Positions 52,386 through 61,381 of a DNA stretch of 64,000 nt are shown here, one piece after another (position 1 is the first letter of the stretch; the number at the start of each line of letters is the position of its first letter). Under the pieces are notes generated by a model. It saw nothing but the letters and a program-made list of their open reading frames with translations, was not told where the DNA came from and did no database searches. The stretch lies in the NCBI GenBank assembly GCA_937924775.1, contig CALDUT010000020.1:106913-170912 (forward strand), read 5' to 3'. This DNA is from an uncultured Gemmata sp. (GTDB lineage Bacteria; Planctomycetota; Planctomycetia; Gemmatales; Gemmataceae). The position numbers and the translations under genes were made by a program.

Positions 52386-52527
52386 ATGTAACGCGGGTTC
52401 TCCCCCAGAACCCCGGATCACGGACCCGCGGCTTCCCCCCGATTTAAGCCGCAATTCCCCCCGCGATCTGGCCTCCATCCCCCCGTGAGCCGTCTTGGTC
52501 CCCCCCCAAGACGGCTCGCCTGCTTTT
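52386..52527 (+). ncRNA. Candidate small RNA with C-rich hairpin loops
   Basis: This stretch of about 140 bases has no coding frame of note; the first ATG is followed directly by TAA. It begins at the start site expected for the sigma-54 promoter and ends with a 12-bp hairpin followed by TTTT. Stem-loop 1 (GGGTTC/GAACCC at 52395-52413) has the loop TCCCCCA. Stem-loop 2 (GCGGCTT/AAGCCGC at 52428-52452) has a loop starting CCCCCC. Two more CCCCCC runs lie at 52457 and 52479 in what look like linkers, and the terminator loop contains another. C-rich loops of this type bind G-rich ribosome binding sites in known small RNAs. The call is a prediction from structure alone; an mRNA leader or plain low-complexity sequence are alternatives. 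Confidence 0.4.
52487..52517 (+). terminator. Terminator hairpin of the candidate small RNA
   Basis: GAGCCGTCTTGG and CCAAGACGGCTC form a perfect 12-bp stem with a 7-base T/C loop; TTTT follows six bases after the stem. It would stop the small RNA before the gene at 52613. A TATAAT at 52573-52578 with a poor -35 could start that gene separately. Confidence 0.6.
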
Positions 52528-52612
52528 CTGCCCCCTGCCGTTTCTCCGTCCTACCATCTTGGGTTTCGTCTGTATAATTTTGTCAGCTTACAGTAGAAGT
52601 GAGACGAGAACC

Positions 52613-53041
52613 ATGAACGCGCCGGTTTATGTGCTGCCACCCGCGCTGACGATCCACGGCCAACCCGAATCGCCTTCGGCCGAGATCGCCGATTTACTCC
52701 GACAATTGATCGCCCTGCAGCAAGAACAACTGACATTGCTGCGGTCGCAGCAATCGCAGCAAGATAGCTTGGCTAAATGGCGATCGTTTCTGACGCGGTG
52801 GGAGCATGAGTTTCCCGACATTGGCATGGCCTGCAAACAGGCCATGCCCACCCTCGAACGGGCCTATTTGCTGCTGCTGCGGGAACTGACCGACCGCCTC
52901 AGCACCGACGCCGAGGCCCTGACCGACGACTTTGTTTTGTCCGAATTCCTCGACCGCTACGCCATGCGGCTGGCCCAACTGGGCAATATCATCAGTCAGT
53001 TGGCCCCGCTGGCGGATGTTTCTTCCCCCGAGAAAGGCTGA
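52613..53041 (+). CDS. Small helical protein upstream of the giant TPR gene
   Basis: 142 residues from the ATG at 52613. A Pro-rich N-terminus (VYVLPPALTIHGQPESPS) leads into a Gln/Leu-rich coiled coil (IADLLRQLIALQQEQLTLL) with the run SQQSQQ, then a helical domain (ERAYLLLLRELTDRLSTD, FVLSEFLDRYAMRLAQLG). No signal peptide or membrane helix is present, so it is likely cytoplasmic. A TATAAT box lies 35 bases upstream of the ATG. The giant TPR gene starts 47 bp downstream on the same strand; TPR domains bind short helical or linear peptides, so this protein is a natural candidate partner. No known family is recognised. Confidence 0.7.
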   Translation: MNAPVYVLPPALTIHGQPESPSAEIADLLRQLIALQQEQLTLLRSQQSQQDSLAKWRSFLTRWEHEFPDIGMACKQAMPTLERAYLLLLRELTDRLSTDAEALTDDFVLSEFLDRYAMRLAQLGNIISQLAPLADVSSPEKG

Positions 53042-53088
53042 CCGCCCGAAGCGGTCGGTTCCGGTCTTCCCCCTCGAATCTCACACGC

Positions 53089-56000
53089 ATGGAAATTGCA
53101 CCGGCAGATTTGACTCGCATTCGTGAACTGTACATGCAAGGCCGCTACCGGCAGGCGTATGAAGCGGCCCAGCCACTCGGCCCTTTACGCGCATGGACCG
53201 GGACCGCCGCCCGCCTGATCGGAGGGCGACTGGCCATTCAATTGGGGGCCCCCAAACTGGGCCGCCGCCTGCACCTGCTGGCCTACCGCGATACTCCGGC
53301 TTACCCGGAGGCGATCTACTACCACGCCCGCTACCGGATGGAACGCTTCGGGCCACTCTCTACATGGCGTTTCATGCGGCAGCATCTCGATTGGTCCGAC
53401 GCCGGGCCCGAACTGCACGCCGATTGGCTGGCCCTGTCCGCTTACATTGTGGCCCGGCTGCGGGATTTCGACCGCGCAGAACGGCTGCTGAATCGCGCAG
53501 AAACGATCTGCCCGGATCGACCCTGGCCGTGTATCGAACGTTCAAGTGTCTATGAACTGGCCGACCGCATCGACGACGCTCTAGCCGCGGCGCGGCGGTC
53601 GCTGGAATTGTTCCCATGGTTCCGGCCCGGGGTGCAATCGGTGGCCCATCTGCTGCTGCGGCAGGGCCGCGACCGGGAAGCCCTCGATTTTCTTGTCGAG
53701 GCCAACGAACAACTCGAAAGCGGGCTGGTGGCCGCGCAACTCGCCGCCCTGCAAACCGATCTGGGCCACTACGAGGATGCCCGCCGCACACTGGAACGCT
53801 ACGCGGAACTGTCCCCCCTGATGGAACCCGAGGTGGCCAAATGGCTCGCTGCCCGCCGGGCCGATTCCGACTACTTCCAGGGCCGCTATGCGGAGGCCGC
53901 AGTTCACGCTCGGGCGGTGAAAGATAAGTATTATGATCAGTTTTCTGAACGATTAGACCGCCTCGCCAGTGGCCAACTTCCGCCCCCCCCGCCGCCCTCG
54001 CGCCCTCTCACCCTCGAATTCCCCCCCCTACCGGAACTAGCGACCGTTTACGAATTGTTGGCCCGGTACTGGAACACCCCACTGCCGATGGCCGCGGATA
54101 GCCCACCACCGCTCGATGGCCTGCCCGATGCCGCCGAGCGCCAACAGGCGGAAGCCGCCGGATGGGTGGCCCGGGAATTCACCCTCTCGCTGGAATCCGC
54201 GGTCACCCTGATCGAACGCCGCCTGCCGTTCATCATCACTCTGGTCGAAGCCGGGTTCTCGCAACCGCGGTTGTGTGTGGGCGCGGATGCCATTCGCGGC
54301 ACGGTGTCGATTGTGGACGGCCTGGATCGCCGCCCCATGGATGTGCCGGCCGGTTCGCTCATCGAACGCTTCGCCGCCTTCGGGCCCCGGGCGCTGGTGC
54401 TGGTGCCCGCCGCCGAAGCCGACTCACTCGACGGCCTCTCCCTCACCGATGCCGACATCCGCGAAGCCCTCTTCGCGGTGCAGAAGCCCCTCCTGACACA
54501 CGATCGCCCCGCCGCCGAAGCCGCCTTGCGGGTAATGCAGAGCCGCTTCCCTGACCACATTCTGACGACCTTCGCCGCCTTGGCCCTCGTCCGGTACGAT
54601 GCCCACCCCTACCGCCTCATTGCCCTTTACGACGAACTTTTGGCGAAGTTTCCTCAAGAATCCACCTGGATTCTCGCCAAAGCCAACATGCTGCGGGAAC
54701 TGAACCGGATGCCCGAGCGGCTAACGCTGCTGGAAGAAGCCGGTTCGGCTCTTTACGCCGAGCCGATGGTCGCGCAAACGCTGGCCCAGGCTCTGCTGGC
54801 GATTCCCCAACGGCAACAGGACGCGGCCCGGCTGCTGCGCCGCTCGTTGCGGAATCGCCCCACCGCGGCCGCCGGTTACTACCTGCTGGCGTCACACTGG
54901 TGGGAGCATCAACACTTCAACGACGCCACCGAACTGTACCGCTTCGCCTGCACCCTCGAAGAACGAGAAGATCAATTCGCGGAAGCCTACTTCCGGGCCG
55001 CCTGCGTCACCGAACAAGTGCCCGAGGTGTTGCGACTCTTCCAACTCCGCGCCGGCCGGGCCGCGGTTCCCATTCCCGCCGCCACCCGGTCGCTCTACTA
55101 CGCCCTGCTCGACCGGGAGGAACCCGACCAAGCGCGGCTCGCCCTGGACCAAGCGATCAGCAAACTTCAGAATAAGGATCGTGCGTCTCAGTCCACCAGT
55201 GGCTCAGCCACCCGACCTCCAGACAACCAAGCCCTCGGCGAACTGCTACTCTTCCGGGCCGAATGCCATATGGCCGCCGGCCGCACCGCCGACGCCGACG
55301 CCGATCTGGCCGCGGCCCGGCCCTTGGTTTCGCCGCTCTCATGGCACAAGGCCGCGGCCCGGATTGTCCGCATCAAGCCGGATTTTACCGCGGCGGCCGC
55401 GCATTCTCTGGAAGCCATCAAGCTGGAACCATTGGCGATCGACCTGCACCGCACGCTGGTGAGCCTGCTCTGCGATACCGACGGTCGCGCCGCCGCCCGC
55501 ACCCATTTGGGCCAGGCCTGCCAACGCTTCCCTCACTACTACCCCCTGTTGAAGCTCCGGGCCGAGTTTCTCTCCGGCGACCCCGAAGCCGATGCCGACC
55601 GGGCGATTCTCGCCATGCTCGACGAATACCCCCACGATGCGTGGGCCTTACGGCAACGGGCCTTGATTCTGGCGGAAAAAAAAGACCACGCGACCGCCCT
55701 GGCCACGGTCGAACGCGGTGGTGAACTCGAACCGGGTCACGTTTGGTACTACTCGGTGCTGGCACAAGTTCACAAACGGGCCGACCGCATCCCCGAAGCG
55801 CTGGAAGCCCTCCGCACCGGCCTCCGCCGCAACATCGACCAAGAACCGTGTATCGCAGAATTGGTGCAACTGAGCCGCGGGCAGCGGGAAAAACGCGATG
55901 CCCTCGAGTTTGTCTATCACGAGCTGCAACGGCAACCACACACTGGCGAAGGTTTGGTGGGTTACATCACCGCCGCCCATCAACTGCTCCAGACCCAACC

Positions 56001-58980
56001 CGATCCGGAAGACCACACCCTGCTGCTGGAGCGGCTCGAAGACCTTCTCGACCGCCGCCCGGATTTGTGGCAGGCGTGGTCGGCGGTGATTCAGCAACTG
56101 GCCGGGCTGGGGCGATTGGAAGAAGCCGATGCGTTGGCCCGCGATGCGACAGAGCGCTTTCCGTTGGCCCCGAAATTGTGGCTGGATTGGGCGCAAGTCT
56201 GTCACGGGCTAGGCCATACGGACGGGCGCATCAACGCCCTGCGGCACGCCGTGGCCACCGCGCCGGGGTGGTCGGTCGCCGCGCGGGAACTGGCCGAAGC
56301 TTTGGTCGATGCCGGTGAACGGTCCGCGGCACTGACGGTTTTGGAACGCACGGTCTTACGCAACCCGCTGGATCCCCTGGCCCATGGCTTTTTGGCGGAA
56401 CGACTGTGGGATGAAGGCCGCTCCCGCGAGGCGTTGGAGCAGGTCAAGATCGCGGCCCGGCTCGAACCGGGCTACGATTGGGCATGGCACCACCTTCAAC
56501 TGTGGGCCGAGCGTCTTGATTCCCCCGAGGAAGCCGCCGACTTCGCCCGGGCCTTGGCCCGCGATCGCGCAGGGGATGCTCGCGTCTGGCTCCGCCTAGC
56601 CCGTATGCTCCAGCACCCCCGCTATAACGACGAAGTCTTAGCGGCCCTCGACCGCGCTATCGCCCTCGAACCCCGCAACGTGGAAGCCCACGATCTGAAG
56701 GCCGAACGGCTGGCGGAAATGGGCCAATTCGAAGCTGCCCTGGCCGCGGCCACCCCCCCGCAGTTCGCCGGGGAAGTGCCGATGATTCTCCAAGGCCGCG
56801 AGGCGTGGGTCCGGGCCCGCAGCGGCGATTACGCCACCGCTATCACTCGCATGCAAGGGCTGGTAGCCGTAGAACCGGATTATGTCTGGGGCTGGCATCA
56901 ACTGGCCGAGTGGTTCAACGAAACGGGCAACCCCCAGCAATACCGGGAAGCCGCCTCGGAATTCGTACAACTGCAGCCCCATCACCCCGCTGGTTGGGCC
57001 ATGCGGGGCGAAGCGAAGCTGCAAACCGGCGATCGCGAAGGCGGCAAAGCCGACCTCCGCGAAGCCCTCAAACTCAGCCCGGGCTATTCGCTGGCCGCCG
57101 CCATCCTCTTCGACGCCCATCTGGCTGACGGCGAATATCGCGAAGCGGAAAAAGCCCTCGGCGTTTTGCAGGAACACGCTTCGGGCCCGGAAGTGGCCGT
57201 CAAGCAAATTCAACTGGCCTGCCGTACCCAGGATGACGACACCGCCTTGCGTGCCTTTACCGAAATCTGTGAAGGGGAAGGGCTATCGCTCTACCCGCTG
57301 CAAACCGCCCTCCAGGCCCTGCGCGAGGCCGGCTGGGAGGCCCGGGCCCTGGCTATTCTCCGCGAAACCTGGCAAAGCGGCGGACCGTTCCACCCATGGG
57401 TACCCATCATCTGGATCGACTCCCCCGACGGCCAGGCCGCCGATCCCGGCGAACGGATTCGCGCGGCGGAAACCGCCATCAAAGCCTACCCGAAATTCGT
57501 TCCCGCCCACGATAGCAAAGCGGAACAACTCGCCTTGCTGGGCCGCTACGAGGAAGCTCTGGCCGCTTGTCAGCCTGCCGACTGGGGGGAACCTCTGCCC
57601 CTGGAGTTGCGCAGTCGCATCGCCTGGATCGAAGCCCGCCGTGGTGACCGCACCAAAGCGATTCAACTGATGCGGCAACTGGTGAGCGAACACCCCCATT
57701 TCGTGTTGGGGTGGCGGCAACTGGCCGCATGGTACGATATGGCCGGGCGCTCCCGCGAATGCCTCGAAGCGACCGAACAATTCGTCGCTCTCGAACCCAA
57801 TAACCCGCTCGCTTATGTGTACCGGGGGGAAGCCCGTCGCCGCGTCGCCGATCGCCGCGGGGCGTTGGCTGATTTCCACAAGGCATTCGAACTCGACCCC
57901 ACCTTTGAAACCGCTGGGTTGAACCTTATCACCGAACAACTCGCGGCCGACGACATCCCCGCCGCCGCTCGCACGCTGGCCACCTTGCAGCAACACGCCA
58001 CCGGGCCACAGGTCACCCTGTGCGGTGTGCAGGTGGCCTGCCGGCAGGGAGAATTCGAACTGGCCTGTAGCCGTTTCCGCGAATTGGCCACCGACCCGGA
58101 AGCCAACCGCGGCACGCTCCAAGAAGCGGTGCAAGCCTTCGATGCAGAAGGCTGGGCCAGCCAACTGAACGCAGAACTCAAAGAACTGGCCTTCGTGCCC
58201 GACACCAATCCGCAAATCGCCGGGATTTGGGCCGAACGGGTCACCAGTACCGATTCGCCGCAAGCGGTCGCCGATCGACTGCCCGAGTTGCTAGCGCACA
58301 ACCCAGTGGCCGGACGTGAGGTGTTGCTGGCGTATCTGTGGTCGCAGGCCGAAGCTGGCCGACCGGTGCAGGCGATCGCCCAAAGATACAGCGAAATTCT
58401 CCGCAGCGATAACGTGGCGTGGGCTCGTGCCGGCGCGGCCCTGGTGCTGGCGGGCCACTATGCCTTGGCCAGTGCGTGGCTGGCCGATTGGCGTGACCGG
58501 GAAAACATCGAAGCGTGGATGCTTCGCCCGCTGGCGATCGCCTTCCGAATCCTCGATCAGGACGAACGCGCCCTCGACGTCTGCCGCGCGGCGGTCAAAC
58601 TCGGCGGGCCCGACGAAACCCTCGCCGATTTCCGCGTTTGGCTGGCCCTCGACTTCGCTCTCAGCGGCCAACCCACCGAAGCCGCGGCCCATCTGGCCAA
58701 AATCGACACGATCACCATCGCCGATAGTACCCGCCTGATTCTGGCCATGGCGGAAGCCGTGATGATGGTTCGCCAGGCCGGCCCGGATGGCAAAACCGCG
58801 GCTTTCCACGAAGCCAAGGAACACTTGAGAGTCGCAGCGGCCGCGTGCGACCCCAAGGACGTACCCGCGGGAGCCGCCCGCGTCTATCGCCGAGTGGTGT
58901 CGTGCATTGCCGGCCAGGCCGGTATCCTGTCTGCCAAACTGTGGGCCTTGTGGCAGCGGGTCTCTCCATGGGTGAAGTGA
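53089..58980 (+). CDS. Giant TPR protein with a degenerate C39-peptidase-like domain
   Basis: 1,963 residues without signal peptide or membrane helix. Residues 1-290 are TPR units (ADRIDDALAAARRSLELFP). After a Pro-rich linker near 305, residues about 315-445 resemble the C39-like peptidase domain that occurs between TPR arrays in other bacteria: ELATVYELLARYWNTPL, AEAAGWVAREFTLSLESAV, RRLPFIITL and GPRALVLVPA. The catalytic Cys (expected just before the ATVY helix) and His (expected in the SQPRLCVGAD strand) are missing. The rest is more than 25 TPR units, with a 272-residue block near 1199-1470 repeated near 1471-1742. It is probably a cytoplasmic scaffold. The preceding coiled-coil gene is probably in the same operon. 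Confidence 0.85.
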   Translation: MEIAPADLTRIRELYMQGRYRQAYEAAQPLGPLRAWTGTAARLIGGRLAIQLGAPKLGRRLHLLAYRDTPAYPEAIYYHARYRMERFGPLSTWRFMRQHLDWSDAGPELHADWLALSAYIVARLRDFDRAERLLNRAETICPDRPWPCIERSSVYELADRIDDALAAARRSLELFPWFRPGVQSVAHLLLRQGRDREALDFLVEANEQLESGLVAAQLAALQTDLGHYEDARRTLERYAELSPLMEPEVAKWLAARRADSDYFQGRYAEAAVHARAVKDKYYDQFSERLDRLASGQLPPPPPPSRPLTLEFPPLPELATVYELLARYWNTPLPMAADSPPPLDGLPDAAERQQAEAAGWVAREFTLSLESAVTLIERRLPFIITLVEAGFSQPRLCVGADAIRGTVSIVDGLDRRPMDVPAGSLIERFAAFGPRALVLVPAAEADSLDGLSLTDADIREALFAVQKPLLTHDRPAAEAALRVMQSRFPDHILTTFAALALVRYDAHPYRLIALYDELLAKFPQESTWILAKANMLRELNRMPERLTLLEEAGSALYAEPMVAQTLAQALLAIPQRQQDAARLLRRSLRNRPTAAAGYYLLASHWWEHQHFNDATELYRFACTLEEREDQFAEAYFRAACVTEQVPEVLRLFQLRAGRAAVPIPAATRSLYYALLDREEPDQARLALDQAISKLQNKDRASQSTSGSATRPPDNQALGELLLFRAECHMAAGRTADADADLAAARPLVSPLSWHKAAARIVRIKPDFTAAAAHSLEAIKLEPLAIDLHRTLVSLLCDTDGRAAARTHLGQACQRFPHYYPLLKLRAEFLSGDPEADADRAILAMLDEYPHDAWALRQRALILAEKKDHATALATVERGGELEPGHVWYYSVLAQVHKRADRIPEALEALRTGLRRNIDQEPCIAELVQLSRGQREKRDALEFVYHELQRQPHTGEGLVGYITAAHQLLQTQPDPEDHTLLLERLEDLLDRRPDLWQAWSAVIQQLAGLGRLEEADALARDATERFPLAPKLWLDWAQVCHGLGHTDGRINALRHAVATAPGWSVAARELAEALVDAGERSAALTVLERTVLRNPLDPLAHGFLAERLWDEGRSREALEQVKIAARLEPGYDWAWHHLQLWAERLDSPEEAADFARALARDRAGDARVWLRLARMLQHPRYNDEVLAALDRAIALEPRNVEAHDLKAERLAEMGQFEAALAAATPPQFAGEVPMILQGREAWVRARSGDYATAITRMQGLVAVEPDYVWGWHQLAEWFNETGNPQQYREAASEFVQLQPHHPAGWAMRGEAKLQTGDREGGKADLREALKLSPGYSLAAAILFDAHLADGEYREAEKALGVLQEHASGPEVAVKQIQLACRTQDDDTALRAFTEICEGEGLSLYPLQTALQALREAGWEARALAILRETWQSGGPFHPWVPIIWIDSPDGQAADPGERIRAAETAIKAYPKFVPAHDSKAEQLALLGRYEEALAACQPADWGEPLPLELRSRIAWIEARRGDRTKAIQLMRQLVSEHPHFVLGWRQLAAWYDMAGRSRECLEATEQFVALEPNNPLAYVYRGEARRRVADRRGALADFHKAFELDPTFETAGLNLITEQLAADDIPAAARTLATLQQHATGPQVTLCGVQVACRQGEFELACSRFRELATDPEANRGTLQEAVQAFDAEGWASQLNAELKELAFVPDTNPQIAGIWAERVTSTDSPQAVADRLPELLAHNPVAGREVLLAYLWSQAEAGRPVQAIAQRYSEILRSDNVAWARAGAALVLAGHYALASAWLADWRDRENIEAWMLRPLAIAFRILDQDERALDVCRAAVKLGGPDETLADFRVWLALDFALSGQPTEAAAHLAKIDTITIADSTRLILAMAEAVMMVRQAGPDGKTAAFHEAKEHLRVAAAACDPKDVPAGAARVYRRVVSCIAGQAGILSAKLWALWQRVSPWVK

Positions 58981-59160
58981 GCAGTTTTCAGTTACGAGTG
59001 AAAAATTTTGGGCCCAGCGAAAATCTCACCGAGGCTTCCCGCGAACTTTGTTCATGCTGGACTCGTCAGGGGATGTTTCTCGATAATGGCGGGGCTCACC
59101 CAGCGCGGCCCCTGTCGCGGATCGTCATGATGGCCGTCGCTTCGGACAGGAGGTTTCACC

Positions 59161-59862
59161 ATGTTCCGCACGTTTCTGCTCGTGGCTCTGTGGTGTGGAG
59201 CTTGCGTTCCGGGGGCGTGGGCCGCTCCCATCGTCTTCACTCCGCCGCCGGGAACCACCACGTTGGTTTCCAGTGTCATTGGGGAAGCTCGCAGTGTCAT
59301 CTTTGAGGTGACGGACCCGGTCACCATCACCACCGCCGGTATCGAATTGACGCCGCACCTGGAATCCTTCCGCCTGCAAGCCCAACTGTTTCAGGTCGAT
59401 CCCACGAATTTCGACCGCGCCACCCCCGTGGCGACCAGTGCCATTCACGATTTCACCGCAACGGATCGGGCCTTCTACGATGTGCCTTTTGTCGTCACGA
59501 TGCTACCGGGTTTTACCTATGAATTGGTGATTCAACCCCCGGTCGAAGGTGGTTTTGGTATGGAAAAGTTCACCATTCACTTTTGGGAGTTTCAGGGTTT
59601 TCCGCCGGAATCTCCGCAGAATGAACCGTTTACGGTCGGTGTGTTCCGTATTCTCGATGGCGGGGGCAGTGACGACGTCTCCGGGGCTTCCAACTTTCTG
59701 TTAGCCCCGTTCCAAGTGACTGTCGGCGATGCGGCGACCGCTGTCGTTCCCGAACCGGCCTCAGCCCTCACCGCCGCAACCATTGGCTTGATAACACTTT
59801 ACGGTATGCGACGACGGTGGAATCGGTCAGTGCCGAGCAGCCCTTCCAACCTGCGGCAGTGA
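59161..59862 (+). CDS. PEP-CTERM sorting-signal protein
   Basis: 233 residues with a perfect AGGAGG ahead of the ATG. FRTFLLVALWCGACVPGAWA is a signal peptide. The mature domain is beta-rich (VIGEARSVIFEVTDPVTIT, FVVTMLPGFTYELVIQPP). The end VPEPASALTAATIGLITLYG followed by MRRRW is a PEP-CTERM signal: the VPEP motif, a membrane helix and a basic cluster, recognised by an exosortase and placing the protein on the surface or in exopolysaccharide. Normal PEP-CTERM proteins end within a few residues of the Arg cluster; here NRSVPSSPSNLRQ follows, in sequence that is antisense to the end of a serine recombinase. The original 3' end was probably replaced by the mobile region. Confidence 0.85.
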   Translation: MFRTFLLVALWCGACVPGAWAAPIVFTPPPGTTTLVSSVIGEARSVIFEVTDPVTITTAGIELTPHLESFRLQAQLFQVDPTNFDRATPVATSAIHDFTATDRAFYDVPFVVTMLPGFTYELVIQPPVEGGFGMEKFTIHFWEFQGFPPESPQNEPFTVGVFRILDGGGSDDVSGASNFLLAPFQVTVGDAATAVVPEPASALTAATIGLITLYGMRRRWNRSVPSSPSNLRQ

Positions 59863-61235
59863 ATTCGGTCGATCGCTGCCAGAAGGTTCTTTCCCGAGAG
59901 TCCCCCCGGTAGCCGTGTGGAACTGCGGAGCAAGGCGGATTCCAGGTCGGCCATGAGGTCCACGATCCCGGTCTTGGCCTCGGGGTTGATCTCAATGCGA
60001 TCCACGAACGTCTCGACCAACTGCCGGTCCTGGAGGTCGGGCACGGCCCGCGTCGCCAGGTCGTCGAGCTTGGCGAAGCGTTCCTGGGCCCAGACCCGCA
60101 GCTCGGCCTCGGTGATCGCCGGCGTCGTCGGTTCGTTCGCCGACTTGAGGCGTGCTTCGATCGCGTCGCGTTTGGCCTTGAGGTCGGCCAACGTGGTGCG
60201 CAATTCCTCAAGTCCGTCGAAGGTTGGATCGGCCAGCATCGCGACCGTGGCCTTGATCTTGCGGTGGAGCAGGTCCAGCTCACGGTCGTCGGCCTTGGTC
60301 CGCGTCGTTCTGGCCTTCGGGGCCAGGACGGCCGCGACGAAGGCGTCAATGGCCTGTTTGACCGTGTTATGGTCTGCCAGCAGGACGCGCTGGATCGCCT
60401 GGAGCACGAAGGCGTCGAGCGCGTGCCCTGGCAGGTTGGTCAGGCCGCAGACCGCCTTGCCGTAGCGGTGGTAACCGGAGCACGAATAGACGCGGTAGCC
60501 GTCGCCTGTCGGACCGGGCCAACGGCGTTCGCGGTTCTGGACAAAGCTGTGCTTGCAGCGCGTGCAGATCATCAGGCTGGCCAGGAGTGAACGGTTCACC
60601 GTCCTCGCCATGCCGCCGTCGCGCTTGCGTTTGGCGACAGCCTTCTGTGCCGCCGCCCAGCTCTCGCGCTCACCAGCGGTTCATGCACGCTTTCGGCGAT
60701 GGTCCAGTCGCGCTCGTCGTTGCGCTGCCAGCCACGTTTGCGCTTGGGCCGCAGCTTGCCGTCGCCGTCGAGGCCGAAGAGTGACCCCCTCGTGTGCCGG
60801 TTCCAGGCAATAGCTCCGCGATAGACCGGGTTGCGGATCAGCTGGCCGATGCGGGCGGTGTTCCAGGGCAAGCCCCCTGGCGACAGGATGCCTTCCTTGT
60901 TGAACAAGGCGGCGATGTAGTGGTAGCCGTAGCCCAGGACGCACAGGTCGAACAGGCGGCGGACAACGGCCACGCGCTCGGGCGTGCTGGGCACGTAGCG
61001 GATGATATCCCTCTTGGCCTTCTTGATCTTAACGCCCGGCTCGATCACCCGCAGCAGCTTGCCGTCCGGGCCGAACTCCTGCTTGCTGCCGTCGGGCATC
61101 CAGCGCAAGGTGCGGAGCAGCTTGCCGTCGGCGGTGAGGTGTTGCTTGTCGTAACCGTAGGGGGCCATGCCGCCGGGCGCCGACTTGCGTTCGCGAATGT
61201 TGCTGATCTGGCCCCGGAGGGTATCGCAGGTCAGC
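59799..61235 (-). pseudogene. Large serine recombinase, frameshifted and without catalytic domain
   Basis: Two frames on the minus strand make one protein. The upstream part (61235 to about 60670) is the recombinase domain: LRGQISNIRERKSAPGGMAP, SPGGLPWNTARIGQLIRNPV and RGAIAWNR. The downstream part (to 59799) holds the zinc ribbon (ICTRCKHSF, YSCSGYHRYGKAVC) and a coiled coil (RELDLLHRKIKATVAML). At 60666-60670 one base is missing; adding a C restores VSRESWAAAQKAVAKRK in a continuous frame. The N-terminal resolvase domain with the catalytic Ser is absent: upstream of LTCDTLRG lies the end of another small frame. The protein cannot recombine DNA. It was presumably the integrase of a lost element. 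Confidence 0.85.
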
Positions 61236-61374
61236 CCTCGATGGCCTCGATGTCCGGGAATGACCATTGGGCGGCTTCGCAGGCGCTGGCCAGGAAGGCG
61301 TCGCGGTAGGCCCGCTCGCCGGCGAGCAGCTCAGGCGTCGTCGGCCGGTTGGGTCCATCGTTGGAGAAGCGCAC
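61231..61374 (-). CDS. Small ORF or gene fragment at the recombinase junction
   Basis: 47 codons from a GTG (RFSNDGPNRPTTPELLAGER start, DAFLASACEAAQWS middle, FPDIEAIEG end). The sequence is protein-like, with a helix around ERAYRDAFLASAC, and ends at the very place where the recombinase domain begins in another frame. It may be the tail of a gene whose front was deleted, or a small accessory gene between 61382 and the recombinase. No ribosome binding site supports the GTG. Confidence 0.3.
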   Translation of the reverse strand: MRFSNDGPNRPTTPELLAGERAYRDAFLASACEAAQWSFPDIEAIEG

Positions 61375-61381
61375 CGTGGCT

